Numbered from the stretch's first letter, positions 7,143-14,527 are shown. The stretch: DNA of 15,400 nucleotides from RGIG8775 sp045587785 (GCA_045587785.1 JAZNDA010000020.1:1-15400); one strand, 5' to 3'. Program-made: numbers and translations. The notes: generated by a model from the letters alone, not told the origin.

Positions 7143-8146
7143 CAGCCCCTCCATACCTCGGGTATAAACAACTCTTTATAACATTCTATCGCATAGCGGT
7201 CGGTCATGGATGAAATATAGTCGCACACACAGCGCTCCACAGGTTCATCCGCGGTATGTTTGAAATAAAGAGAAGGCATTTTTTCGGGTCTTCCTACATA
7301 ATATTCAAATAAACGCATCAGCATTTCCTTGGACTTGCTTTCCTCGCCCTTGGCGATGGGATTCGAGTACACCGCGTCAAACATAAATTGTCTTAAGCTG
7401 TCGGTCGCCTCCTGCACCTCGGGATCCATACCGATCTTCGGCTTATCGGTGCTAAAGCGTATGACCGAGGTAACCATGGTATTGATCCGCTTGCTGTGGC
7501 TGTTTCCGAGTACATCACGAATGGAGGCAGGAATATCATCCTGTTTTAAGATCCCCGCACGGTATGCATCATCAATGTCGTGATTTATGTAGGCGATACG
7601 GTCGGCATATTTGACGATCACGCCCTCAAGGGTAGACGCCATATGCTGTCCCGTATGATTGACAATGCCGTCACGCACCTCCCACGTCAGATTGAGACCC
7701 TTTCCGCCGTGCTCCAATTTTTCCACAACGCGCAGGCTTTGTTTATAATGCGTGAAATCCGCAGAATAGCACTTTTGCATTGCTTCCTCGCCTGCATGAC
7801 CAAACGGCGTGTGCCCAAGATCATGCCCCAAAGCGATCGCTTCGCAAAGATCCTCGTTGAGGCGAAGCGCACGGCAAATGATACGCGCGATCTGCGACAC
7901 CTCCAGCGTATGGGTAAGCCGCGTACGGTAATGCGCATCGTTGGGTGCCAAAAACACCTGCGTTTTACCCATCAGACAGCGAAAGGACTCCGAGTGGATG
8001 ATACGGTCACGGTCGCGCTGAAATTCGGTTCTGTTATCGCAAGGTGTATGAGGCAGATCTCTGCCCCTTGTGTTTTCCGTCAAAAAGGCGTAAGGAGAGA
8101 GCGTTTCCCTTTCCCGTTCCAAAAACAGTTGACACACATTTGACAT
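7142..8146 (-). CDS. dgt: Deoxyguanosinetriphosphate triphosphohydrolase-like HD protein
   Basis: An HD-domain dNTP triphosphohydrolase of the Dgt family, which splits a deoxynucleoside triphosphate into nucleoside and tripolyphosphate and so adjusts the dNTP pool. It has 334 residues, matching the shorter Firmicutes form. The conserved entry segment is RDRDRIIHSESFRCLMGKTQVF (45-66). The metal-binding residues of the HD motif are H79 (in TRLTHTLEV), H108-D109 (LGHDLGHTPFGHAGE) and D182 (VIVKYADRIAYINHDIDD). The exact nucleotide preference cannot be read from sequence. The ATG at 8146 follows a strong GGAGG site 6 nt upstream. It is the first gene of an operon with dnaG and rpoD, and it diverges from spoIIGA. 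Its promoter must lie in the A/T-rich gap 8147-8337, but I could not pick one hexamer pair with confidence. Confidence 0.93.
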   Translation of the reverse strand: MSNVCQLFLERERETLSPYAFLTENTRGRDLPHTPCDNRTEFQRDRDRIIHSESFRCLMGKTQVFLAPNDAHYRTRLTHTLEVSQIARIICRALRLNEDLCEAIALGHDLGHTPFGHAGEEAMQKCYSADFTHYKQSLRVVEKLEHGGKGLNLTWEVRDGIVNHTGQHMASTLEGVIVKYADRIAYINHDIDDAYRAGILKQDDIPASIRDVLGNSHSKRINTMVTSVIRFSTDKPKIGMDPEVQEATDSLRQFMFDAVYSNPIAKGEESKSKEMLMRLFEYYVGRPEKMPSLYFKHTADEPVERCVCDYISSMTDRYAIECYKELFIPEVWRG

Positions 8147-8203
8147 ATGCCACCTCCAAAACCGATTTTTTACCTAACAATACATCTAACTATAATTAAA
8201 ATA

Positions 8204-8236
8204 CGCAAAAAAAAGAGAAAACACTCTTTTTTTGCG
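8204..8236. other. A-tract/T-tract hairpin in the dgt/spoIIGA divergent region
   Basis: An inverted repeat in which CGC, eight A and GAG (8204-8217) pair with CTC, seven T and GCG (8224-8236), across a 6-nt loop; one A is unpaired. On the plus strand it is followed by long T-runs (8239-8253), giving a terminator-like shape although no rightward gene lies upstream. On the minus strand it lies 58-91 nt before the dgt start, within the likely dgt promoter or leader. It may be a leader hairpin, an insulator or a bent-DNA site; none of these is proven. Confidence 0.5.
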
Positions 8237-8265
8237 AATTTTTTTATTTTTTTTACCACCCCGAT

Positions 8266-8300
8266 TTCCGACATTTTTTACAACCTCTCTTTGCTATAAT
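8266..8300 (+). promoter_or_regulatory. Probable spoIIGA-sigE promoter with a Spo0A-like box
   Basis: A perfect -10 TATAAT lies at 8295-8300. There is no good -35 at the normal 17-nt distance (CATTTT). The half-match CCGACA (8268-8273) lies 21 nt upstream. In Bacillus subtilis the spoIIG promoter likewise has a -35 spaced too far (about 22 nt) and is activated by phosphorylated Spo0A, whose boxes overlap that -35. Here TGTCGGA on the minus strand (8273-8267) differs from the Spo0A box TGTCGAA at one position and covers the same place. The promoter position is well supported; Spo0A control is inferred. Confidence 0.55.
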
Positions 8301-8337
8301 GATCATGCAAGACGTCTTGCGGAAAGGAACCCATCCA

Positions 8338-9201
8338 ATGCAACAAACCGTGTACGGAGATCTGTTTTTTCTGGTCAATTTCAGCATGGACTTTCTCTGT
8401 CTTTTTCTTGTGGCAAAGCTGTTATCAAAACCGATGTCCACCTTACGGTTCTCGCTGGCATCCGCAGTCGGCGGAATCTATTCGGTCACAGCTCTTTTTT
8501 TGCCAAGCGGAATCATAAGTATCCTTCTCGATATTCTTTGTTGCGTTTGCATTTGCTTTTTGGCTTTTCCCGTCCGCGGCAACACATGGCGTTCGCTTGT
8601 CATTCTCAGCGTCTCCTACTTTCTTGCCTCTGTCTTGCTCGGCGGAATGATGACCGCTGTTTTTTCGCTCCTCAATCGGCTTTCTCCTCCCCTTGCGGAG
8701 TTTGAAGAAACTGCGGACATCCCGCCCTGGATCTTAATTTCCGTCGGCATCTTATCGGGGCTCGGCGCGCTGTACGGGGGCAGGTTTTTGCACAGACGCG
8801 CACAGACAAAGCTCGTCCGTCTTGACGTCAGCCTCGGCGGAAAAAACATTTCCTGCTTGGCTTTTTGCGACAGCGGAAATCTTCTTGCCGACCCACTTGA
8901 CGGCAAAAAAGTCATTTTGATCGACAAAAGTCTTGCGGGAAGTCTTTTGCCTGTGGGCATGAGCGGATCCGATCTTTTACTTAACTGCAATTCTTTGCAC
9001 CCATCGCTTGCCACGCATATACGGGTGATCCCCATCAAAACCGCCAATGCCGAGAGCATTTTATATGCTCTGCGTCCCGACAAGATCACGCTGAAAACCC
9101 AAAAACATACCTACACGACAGACGCTCTTATTGGCTTTACCGACCTTGGGGGCGCACCGAATGAATGTAAAGCTCTTATCCCTCCCGAGCTGATACTGTA
9201 G
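8338..9201 (+). CDS. spoIIGA: Sigma-E processing peptidase SpoIIGA
   Basis: The membrane-embedded aspartic protease that cleaves the pro-peptide from pro-sigma-E during sporulation, in response to a forespore signal (SpoIIR). It has 287 residues. The N-terminal half has five or so hydrophobic helices (about 8-27, 35-54, 58-77, 85-111, 131-148). The C-terminal soluble domain (about 155-287) has the single protease motif CDSGNLLADPL, with the catalytic aspartate at D178 (bases 8869-8871). The enzyme dimerises so that two such aspartates form one active site. The ATG at 8338 is chosen for AAGGA (8324-8328) 9 nt upstream; a longer in-frame start at 8299 would overlap the -10 box. The gene is followed 41 nt later by its substrate gene sigE. 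Confidence 0.95.
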   Translation: MQQTVYGDLFFLVNFSMDFLCLFLVAKLLSKPMSTLRFSLASAVGGIYSVTALFLPSGIISILLDILCCVCICFLAFPVRGNTWRSLVILSVSYFLASVLLGGMMTAVFSLLNRLSPPLAEFEETADIPPWILISVGILSGLGALYGGRFLHRRAQTKLVRLDVSLGGKNISCLAFCDSGNLLADPLDGKKVILIDKSLAGSLLPVGMSGSDLLLNCNSLHPSLATHIRVIPIKTANAESILYALRPDKITLKTQKHTYTTDALIGFTDLGGAPNECKALIPPELIL

Positions 9202-9242
9202 TGCGCCCCGACCTATTATTCACAAGGAAAGAAGGTATAAAA

Positions 9243-9944
9243 ATGCGCAATCTGCTACTGAAGCTGCGGCTTTTTCTCGCGCGGCATCTGTACCGAAAAA
9301 AAGGTATTTATTACATCAACGGCCCCGACGTACTGCCGCCGCCGCTTACCCGTGAGGAAGAAACCTCGCTTTTGGAGGGCGATCTTGATGAGCAGACCAA
9401 AAAACGGCTGATCGCTCATAATCTGAGATTGGTGGTATACATAGCCAAACGCTTTGAAAACACGGGCATCGGCATTGAGGATCTGATATCCATCGGCACC
9501 ATAGGTCTTACCAAAGCCATCTCCACCTTTCGTCACGACAAAAACATCAAGCTTGCCACCTATGCCTCACGCTGTATTGAAAATGAGATCCTCATGTATA
9601 TACGCAAAAACGTCAATCTGAGAAATGAGATATCCATTGACGAGCCGCTTCACGTTGATTGGGACGGCAACGAGCTTCTTTTGTCGGACGTGCTTGGCAA
9701 TGACGAGGATAACGTCATCTATGAGATCGAGCAAAATGAGGAAAAACAGATCATCAGACACGCCGTAGCATCCTTAGCGCCAAGGGAGAGGGAGATCATA
9801 GAGCTTCGCTTTGGTCTTTGCGGCGGCGACGAGATGACACAAAAAGAGGTGGCAGACAGGCTGGGCATCTCACAGTCCTATATTTCCCGTCTTGAAAAGA
9901 AAATAATCGCGCATCTGAGACAAGAAATCGACGGGAAAATATAA
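9243..9944 (+). CDS. sigE: Sporulation sigma factor sigma-E (pro-sigma-E)
   Basis: The first mother-cell-specific sigma factor of sporulation. It has 233 residues against 239 in Bacillus subtilis, and much of it closely resembles that protein. A basic, amphipathic pro-sequence covers about 1-23 (MRNLLLKLRLFLARHLYRKK) and tethers the inactive precursor to the membrane. By alignment with the Bacillus protein, SpoIIGA should cut around YYINGPDVLPPPLT (23-36). Region 2 spans about 52-122, with NLRLVVYIAKRFENTGIGIE (60-79) and LATYASRCIENEILMYIR (104-121). Region 4 spans about 172-226, with the helix-turn-helix EVADRLGISQSYISRLEKK. The ATG at 9243 follows GAAGGT and begins exactly at the pro-sequence. 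In Bacillus sigG normally follows; here the next gene is rpmE. Confidence 0.97.
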   Translation: MRNLLLKLRLFLARHLYRKKGIYYINGPDVLPPPLTREEETSLLEGDLDEQTKKRLIAHNLRLVVYIAKRFENTGIGIEDLISIGTIGLTKAISTFRHDKNIKLATYASRCIENEILMYIRKNVNLRNEISIDEPLHVDWDGNELLLSDVLGNDEDNVIYEIEQNEEKQIIRHAVASLAPREREIIELRFGLCGGDEMTQKEVADRLGISQSYISRLEKKIIAHLRQEIDGKI

Positions 9945-9979
9945 ATATAAAAAATTTTTTATTTTTTTTGGAAAATCTC

Positions 9980-10008
9980 TTGCATTTTGCAAAAAGCTGT
10001 GGTATAAT
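9980..10008 (+). promoter_or_regulatory. Sigma-A promoter of rpmE
   Basis: TTGCAT (9980-9985) and a perfect TATAAT (10003-10008) are separated by 17 nt. The start site would be near 10015, leaving a leader of about 35 nt before the rpmE ATG. The stretch between the sigE stop and this promoter is A/T-only (runs of A and T at 9945-9970). It may help stop sigE transcripts, but it has no GC hairpin. Confidence 0.85.
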
Positions 10009-10049
10009 ATAGTCCATTGCGAATACTTGTAAAGTGAGGTGTAAATAGA

Positions 10050-10259
10050 ATGAAGTCCGGAATCCATCCGAATTACGAAGAAGTGACCATCAAGTGTGCT
10101 TGCGGCGAGACCGTTGTAACCAAGTCCACAAATGGCGGAGAAATGAGAGTTGAAATTTGCTCGAAATGTCATCCCTTCTTTACCGGTAAGCAGAAATTCG
10201 TTGACGCAGGCGGTAGAGTTGATAAGTTCAAGAAGAGACTGGAAGCTTCCGCAAAGTAA
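10050..10259 (+). CDS. rpmE: 50S ribosomal protein L31, zinc-binding type
   Basis: A 69-residue ribosomal protein of the large subunit that bridges to the small subunit near the central protuberance. The start MKSGIHPNY and the central VEICSKCHPFFTGKQKF are signature segments. It carries the zinc-ligand cysteines C16, C18, C37 and C40, so it is the zinc-containing (C+) form rather than the zinc-free alternative used under zinc starvation. The ATG at 10050 follows GAGGTG (10037-10042). It has its own promoter and is followed by a strong hairpin, so it is mainly transcribed alone. Confidence 0.98.
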   Translation: MKSGIHPNYEEVTIKCACGETVVTKSTNGGEMRVEICSKCHPFFTGKQKFVDAGGRVDKFKKRLEASAK

Positions 10260-10295
10260 GCTTTTGTCCTTGGCAAATTCAAATTCAAAGCAATC

Positions 10296-10335
10296 GGGCA
10301 AGTTGTGTACATACATAACTTGCCCTTATTGTTTA
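10296..10335 (+). terminator. Terminator hairpin after rpmE
   Basis: A 12-bp stem formed by GGGCAAGTTGTG (10296-10307) and CATAACTTGCCC (10314-10325), with one G-T pair and a 6-nt loop, followed by TTATTGTTT. The stem is strong but the T-run is broken, so termination may be incomplete. I see no separate promoter between it and hflX 30 nt further on, so read-through probably supplies hflX-yigZ. Confidence 0.78.
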
Positions 10336-10354
10336 ACGAAAGGAACTGTGTTTT

Positions 10355-11644
10355 TTGGAAGACAAGAACATTCAAAACAGCCGTGCGGTCCTTGTGGCAC
10401 TCTGCCGCGATAACGCACAGCTTTCGGAAACCGAAAAAAGTCTTGATGAACTGACACGTCTGCTTGACACTGCAGGCGGCGAGGTGTTTGCAAGACTGAT
10501 ACAAAACAAAGATACTCCCGATGTCAGAACCGTCATCGGAAGCGGAAAGGTGCAGGAGCTTCGGGATCTCTGCAAAAATAACGAGATCAACTTGGTCATT
10601 TTTGACGGCGACCTCTCCCCTTCCCAGATACGAAACCTTGAGGACGAGGTGGATGGCGTCAGTGTCATCGACCGTTCTATGCTCATCCTTGACATTTTTG
10701 CCCTTCACGCCAAAACGGGCGAAGGCAAGCTGCAAGTAGAGCTGGCACAGCTCAAATATACTGCGCCGCGTTTGATCGGTAAAGGTAACGAGCTGTCGCG
10801 TCTGGGTGGCGGCATTGGTACAAGAGGTCCCGGTGAGAGCAAACTGGAAAGCGATAAGCGGCACCTCAAACGCCGCATCACCGCCCTTGAGGCAGAGCTT
10901 GAGGTACTGGAGAAAAACCGCATGACCATGCGTGCCTCGCGGGACAAAAGCGGAATTACCAAGGTTGCCATCGTGGGGTATACCAATGCGGGCAAATCCA
11001 CACTTCTCAACCGCTTGACCGATGCGGGTATTCTTGCCGAGGACAAGCTGTTTGCCACCCTTGACCCCACCACAAGAAAGTTTGAACTGCCGTCGGGTCA
11101 GTCGGTTCTTCTGACCGACACGGTAGGATTTATACGAAAGCTCCCCCATCATTTAGTTAAGGCGTTCAAGTCAACTCTTGATGAAGCGGTATATGCCGAC
11201 ATTCTGATCATCCTCTCGGACGTTTCGGACGAGGAATACCCTGCGCAGCTTGCCGTGACAAGAGAGATCCTCGGCGAGCTGGGTGCCGCCGACAAGCCGA
11301 CAATTTATGTATTCAACAAGTGCGACAAAGGCATTGCCGCCTCTCCCGCCACCGTTATCAATACCGATGCGGAGCACTACGTTCTGCTTTCGGCAAAAGA
11401 GGGCGAAGATGTACAGGTGCTTATTGACCTTGTTGACAAGATCATCCACGAGAGAAAATCCCGAGCCGTGTTTGTCATTCCCAACGCCGAGCAGGGCGCG
11501 TTGAATATCCTTTATAAAAATGCCACGGTGGAAAACGTAGAATACGGAAGTGATGCCGTCACGGTGACCGCCATTGTGGATGCCAAGGCACGCGGCATGA
11601 TGAAAAAATACGACACCTGTCCGCCCCCAAAAGAGGAGTACTGA
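10355..11644 (+). CDS. hflX: GTPase HflX, ribosome-associated
   Basis: A 429-residue GTPase of the Obg-HflX group. HflX binds the 50S subunit and splits or rescues stalled ribosomes under stress. The N-terminal HflX domain (about 1-135) includes VIGSGKVQELRDL (60-72). The glycine-rich linker GGGIGTRGPGESKLESDKR (151-169) is a family hallmark, followed by a coiled-coil helix (about 166-195). The GTPase domain has G1 GYTNAGKST (208-216), G3 DTVGF (255-259) and G4 NKCD (321-324). The start is TTG at 10355 with AAAGGA (10339-10344) 10 nt upstream; no ATG or GTG fits better. It sits behind rpmE and directly in front of yigZ: the TGA stop is part of the next gene's ribosome binding site. Confidence 0.95.
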   Translation: MEDKNIQNSRAVLVALCRDNAQLSETEKSLDELTRLLDTAGGEVFARLIQNKDTPDVRTVIGSGKVQELRDLCKNNEINLVIFDGDLSPSQIRNLEDEVDGVSVIDRSMLILDIFALHAKTGEGKLQVELAQLKYTAPRLIGKGNELSRLGGGIGTRGPGESKLESDKRHLKRRITALEAELEVLEKNRMTMRASRDKSGITKVAIVGYTNAGKSTLLNRLTDAGILAEDKLFATLDPTTRKFELPSGQSVLLTDTVGFIRKLPHHLVKAFKSTLDEAVYADILIILSDVSDEEYPAQLAVTREILGELGAADKPTIYVFNKCDKGIAASPATVINTDAEHYVLLSAKEGEDVQVLIDLVDKIIHERKSRAVFVIPNAEQGALNILYKNATVENVEYGSDAVTVTAIVDAKARGMMKKYDTCPPPKEEY

Positions 11645-11650
11645 GGAACT

Positions 11651-12280
11651 ATGTCAGAACAGCTTTATACCACGCTTGCTGGGGAGGCAAGCGCACAGTT
11701 TGAAGAAAAACACTCGCTTTTTATCGGCTATGCCAAACCGACCACGACCGAGGATGAGGCGCAGGAATTCATAGCCAAGATCCGCCAAAAGCACACGGAC
11801 GCCACGCACAACGTGTTTGGCTACAGCATGAAGGGCGGTATTTTGGCGCGCTATTCGGATGACGGCGAGCCTCAAGGAACGGCAGGCATGCCCGTGCTTG
11901 ACGTTATTCGCAAATCGGGCGTGGATGATGCCACGGTTGTGGTCACCCGTTATTTCGGAGGCATCTTGTTGGGCGCGGGAGGGCTTGTGAGAGCTTACGC
12001 CGCCGCCGCCAAAATGGCTCTCGACGCGGCAGGCATCGTCAGCTATGAAAGCTATACCGAGCTGTCGCTCACCTGCTCCTATTCCGACCACCAAAAGCTG
12101 TCGGCGGAACTGCCAAAGTTCGGTGCCATCCTCGATGACACGGTGTACGCCGACAACGTCACGCTGAAATTCGCCGTCAAGGACGCGGTCGCAGACCCTA
12201 TCCTTGCCCGTATACGTGAAATGTCGGGTGGAAAACTCACGCCGACCATCCTTGGTCACCGCTTTGACTATCAGGCATAA
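11651..12280 (+). CDS. yigZ: YigZ/YvyE family (UPF0029, IMPACT-like) protein
   Basis: A 209-residue protein of the IMPACT/YigZ family. The eukaryotic relative IMPACT regulates translation through the kinase Gcn2; the bacterial role is not firmly known. The N-terminal UPF0029 domain (about 1-125) carries the two signature blocks YSDDGEPQGTAGMPVLD (68-84) and VVVTRYFGGILLGAGGLVRAY (96-116). The C-terminal part (about 135-209) fits the small ferredoxin-like DUF1949 domain. The ATG at 11651 has GAGGA overlapping the hflX stop codon 6 nt upstream, so the two genes are tightly coupled. The gene ends in a strong terminator. Confidence 0.93.
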   Translation: MSEQLYTTLAGEASAQFEEKHSLFIGYAKPTTTEDEAQEFIAKIRQKHTDATHNVFGYSMKGGILARYSDDGEPQGTAGMPVLDVIRKSGVDDATVVVTRYFGGILLGAGGLVRAYAAAAKMALDAAGIVSYESYTELSLTCSYSDHQKLSAELPKFGAILDDTVYADNVTLKFAVKDAVADPILARIREMSGGKLTPTILGHRFDYQA

Positions 12281-12281
12281 A

Positions 12282-12324
12282 AAAATAATTCCCGACAGAC
12301 CAAATGTCTGTCGGGAATTATTTT
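12282..12324. terminator. Bidirectional terminator between convergent genes
   Basis: A perfect 19-nt inverted repeat (12282-12300 and 12306-12324) with core CCCGACAGAC / GTCTGTCGGG and a 5-nt loop CAAAT. It is flanked by an A-run on one side and a T-run on the other, so it works for yigZ (rightward) and for the unknown membrane protein (leftward). The latter's stop codon overlaps the right arm. Confidence 0.93.
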
Positions 12325-12997
12325 ATATGAGAGTCAGCTTTTTCAGCCTTGCCGCAAGCTCGTCAACGTATACGTCGTCAGCCATGGGCAAGCGAAGCGT
12401 TTTGCCGCCGTCATACGAAATCACAAGATGGCAGATTTTGACGGGAAATTTTTTCTTTCCGCAGGAAAGTGTGGTGCTTTCACGCATAACCGTCACGTCC
12501 TCTGCCTTGTCAAAGGGAATCTCGATCGTTTCCTCCTCTTTTTGCTCCGAAACCAAAGAGAATTTTCTCTGCTTCACATAAAACGCGTCAGTAAGTAAAA
12601 GCATTTTGGCCGTCAAATACTCAGACGAGCAAACGCTTCCGTTCTTCATTTTTTTCAGCCAAAGCCCATCGGAAAAGGAAAAGCCGGCAAAGTCCAAGAT
12701 CTCTTGCTTTTCGGGGACACGCTTGTAAAAATGCCGCTCGGTCTCCACCTCGGGAAATTCGACGCCCTCCGAGCACCGCGCGATCTCCGAGCGGATCTCC
12801 TCATCGGTAGAGCGGTTAATATTGCCGACCAAAAACAGTACCGCCCCCGCTGCAAGAAGCGCAATGCCGCCAAAATACATCAAAAATGAGCTTGCCAACC
12901 AAATGCTTCCAAAGCCGACGATCAGCATGCCGAGACCAAGGGTCTTGAGGCCCTCCCATTTTTTGAAATAGTTGATATTTGCTTTGTAATTTTTCAT
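12323..12997 (-). CDS. Unrecognised membrane protein with two N-terminal helices
   Basis: A 224-residue protein I cannot assign to a family. A basic N-terminus (MKNYKANINYFKKWEG) is followed by a hydrophobic hairpin of two helices (about 17-36 and 39-59), which suggests both ends are cytoplasmic. The soluble remainder (about 62-224) alternates charged and short beta-like stretches, for example KMLLLTDAFYVKQRKFSLVS, EIPFDKAEDVTVMR and KICHLVISYDGGKTLRLPM. That pattern recalls small membrane-linked PH-like beta domains, but this is only an impression. The ATG at 12997 follows GGGAG at 7-nt spacing. It has its own promoter, a terminator shared with yigZ, and no operon partner. The frame is intact and codon use resembles the neighbours. 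Confidence 0.8.
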   Translation of the reverse strand: MKNYKANINYFKKWEGLKTLGLGMLIVGFGSIWLASSFLMYFGGIALLAAGAVLFLVGNINRSTDEEIRSEIARCSEGVEFPEVETERHFYKRVPEKQEILDFAGFSFSDGLWLKKMKNGSVCSSEYLTAKMLLLTDAFYVKQRKFSLVSEQKEEETIEIPFDKAEDVTVMRESTTLSCGKKKFPVKICHLVISYDGGKTLRLPMADDVYVDELAARLKKLTLI

Positions 12998-13027
12998 ACT
13001 GTCACTCCCTTTCGGTTTTGTAAGACC

Positions 13028-13056
13028 ATTATACTATAAAAACAGAGAGAATACAA
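13028..13056 (-). promoter_or_regulatory. Sigma-A promoter of the unknown membrane protein gene
   Basis: On the minus strand, TTGTAT (13056-13051) and a perfect TATAAT (13033-13028) are separated by 17 nt, giving a start site near 13021 and a short leader. A perfect palindrome CCACCGGTGG (13083-13092) lies 27 nt upstream of the -35 and could be an operator, though no known regulator site is recognised. Confidence 0.75.
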
Positions 13057-13103
13057 TAACGCATTGGTTGATTCCAAGTAAACCACCGGTGGAAATTGTG
13101 ATA

Positions 13104-13136
13104 AAAAGGACGAAAATTCTTCCTTTTTGTCCTTTT
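13104..13136 (-). terminator. Intrinsic terminator of the nfnAB operon
   Basis: A 13-bp stem (13104-13116 with 13124-13136, one G-T pair) around the GGAC/GTCC core, with a 7-nt loop. Read leftward it begins within the nfnB stop codon and ends in TTTTT. It separates the operon from the promoter of the unknown membrane protein gene. Confidence 0.88.
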
Positions 13137-14526
13137 ATTTATGGTTCAAATATTCGTCGATTGCCGCGGCAGCGTTTTTGCCCGCACCCATGGCAAGAAT
13201 GACAGTAGCCGCGCCCGTTACGGCGTCTCCGCCTGCATAAATGCCCTCGCGTGAGGTGCGTCCGTTTTGGTCGGTGACGATGCCACCCCACTTCTCGGTT
13301 TCCAGTCCCTTGGTGGTGGATTTGATCAGCGGATTGGGCGAGGTACCGAGTGCCATGATGACACAGTCGACCTCAAGCTCAAAGTCGCTTCCCTCCTTGA
13401 CCACGGGTCTGCGGCGACCCGACGCATCGGGCTCGCCAAGCTCCATTTCCACACAGCGGATACCCGTCACGTTTCTCTTATCGTCCCCAAGAATTGCCGT
13501 GGGATTGGTGAGAAGTCGGAAGATAATTCCCTCCTCCATCGCATGCTCAACCTCCTCGCGTCTTGCGGGAAGCTCGTCCATACTGCGACGGTAGATGATG
13601 CTAACGTCCGCGCCAAAGCGCTTGGCGCATCTTGCCGCGTCCATAGCCACATTTCCGCCGCCGACTACGGCAACGCGAAGCGCTCTCTGAACGGGTGTAG
13701 CACTATCCTCGCGGTAAGCCTTCATCAGATTGATTCTGGTCAAAAACTCGTTTGCGGAGTATACACCGTTCAAATTTTCACCTTCGATCCCCATAAACTT
13801 GGGAAGGCCTGCTCCCGAGCCGATAAAGACCGCCTCAAAGCCCATTTCGTCCATCAGCTCATCTACCGTATAGGTCTTACCGATCACGGCGTTGGTTTCG
13901 ACCTTAACGCCAAGCGCACGAAGGCCATCGATCTCTTTTTGTACGATTGCCTTGGGAAGACGAAATTCGGGAATACCGTACACCAAAACGCCGCCCGCCA
14001 AATGAAGTGCCTCAAAAACCGTGACCTCGTAGCCCTTTTTGGCAAGATCACCCGCGCAGGTAAGTCCCGAGGGTCCCGAGCCGACTACGGCGACCTTGTG
14101 TCCATTGGGCACGGGACGCTCTGCGGATGCGTCCTCTGCGCTGTGAGCACTGTGATAATCCGCCACAAAACGCTCAAGACGTCCGATGGCTACAGGCTCG
14201 CCCTTAATGCCGCGCACACACTTGCTCTCGCACTGATTTTCCTGCGGACAAACTCTGCCGCAAACCGCAGGGAGCGCGGACGCTTCTCTGATAACTCGGT
14301 ACGCCGCCTCAAAATCCCCCTGTGCCACCTTGGCAATAAATTCGGGGATATGAATCTTGACGGGACACCCCGAAACACACGGCATATTTTTGCAACCGAG
14401 GCACCGCTTTGCCTCGTCTATCGCCTGTTCTTCGGTATAGCCCAGTGCCACCTCGCCAAAGTTTTTGCTTCGTTCCGCGGCATCCTGTGTGGGCATTGGA
14501 TTTTTGTCAAGTCTCATATTTGCCAT
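13135..14526 (-). CDS. nfnB: NfnB, large subunit of NADH-dependent ferredoxin:NADP+ oxidoreductase
   Basis: A 463-residue iron-sulfur flavoprotein, often labelled glutamate synthase small subunit (GltA/GltD-like). Paired with the NfnA-type protein encoded directly upstream, it most likely forms NfnAB. That enzyme couples NADPH oxidation to reduction of ferredoxin and NAD+, or the reverse, by flavin-based electron bifurcation. The N-terminal domain has eight cysteines for two [4Fe-4S] clusters: C42, C45, C50, C54 and C89, C93, C99, C103. The FAD-binding motif is VAVVGSGPSGLTCAGDLAKKG (about 149-169), the NADPH-binding motif is VAVVGGGNVAMDAARCA, and the C-terminal flavin signature is GIYAGGDAVTGAATVILAMG. 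The ATG at 14526 has GGAGGT 8 nt upstream and lies one base after the nfnA stop. A role in true glutamate synthase is less likely because no large subunit is nearby. Confidence 0.9.
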   Translation of the reverse strand: MANMRLDKNPMPTQDAAERSKNFGEVALGYTEEQAIDEAKRCLGCKNMPCVSGCPVKIHIPEFIAKVAQGDFEAAYRVIREASALPAVCGRVCPQENQCESKCVRGIKGEPVAIGRLERFVADYHSAHSAEDASAERPVPNGHKVAVVGSGPSGLTCAGDLAKKGYEVTVFEALHLAGGVLVYGIPEFRLPKAIVQKEIDGLRALGVKVETNAVIGKTYTVDELMDEMGFEAVFIGSGAGLPKFMGIEGENLNGVYSANEFLTRINLMKAYREDSATPVQRALRVAVVGGGNVAMDAARCAKRFGADVSIIYRRSMDELPARREEVEHAMEEGIIFRLLTNPTAILGDDKRNVTGIRCVEMELGEPDASGRRRPVVKEGSDFELEVDCVIMALGTSPNPLIKSTTKGLETEKWGGIVTDQNGRTSREGIYAGGDAVTGAATVILAMGAGKNAAAAIDEYLNHK

Positions 14527-14527
14527 C

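Noticed and set aside
9945..9970. Terminator directly after sigE
   Set aside because: The stretch is only runs of A and T without a GC stem, so it was not listed as a confident terminator.
10169..11152. A 327-codon minus-strand frame across hflX and rpmE
   Set aside because: It is antisense to two clearly conserved genes and has no motif of its own.
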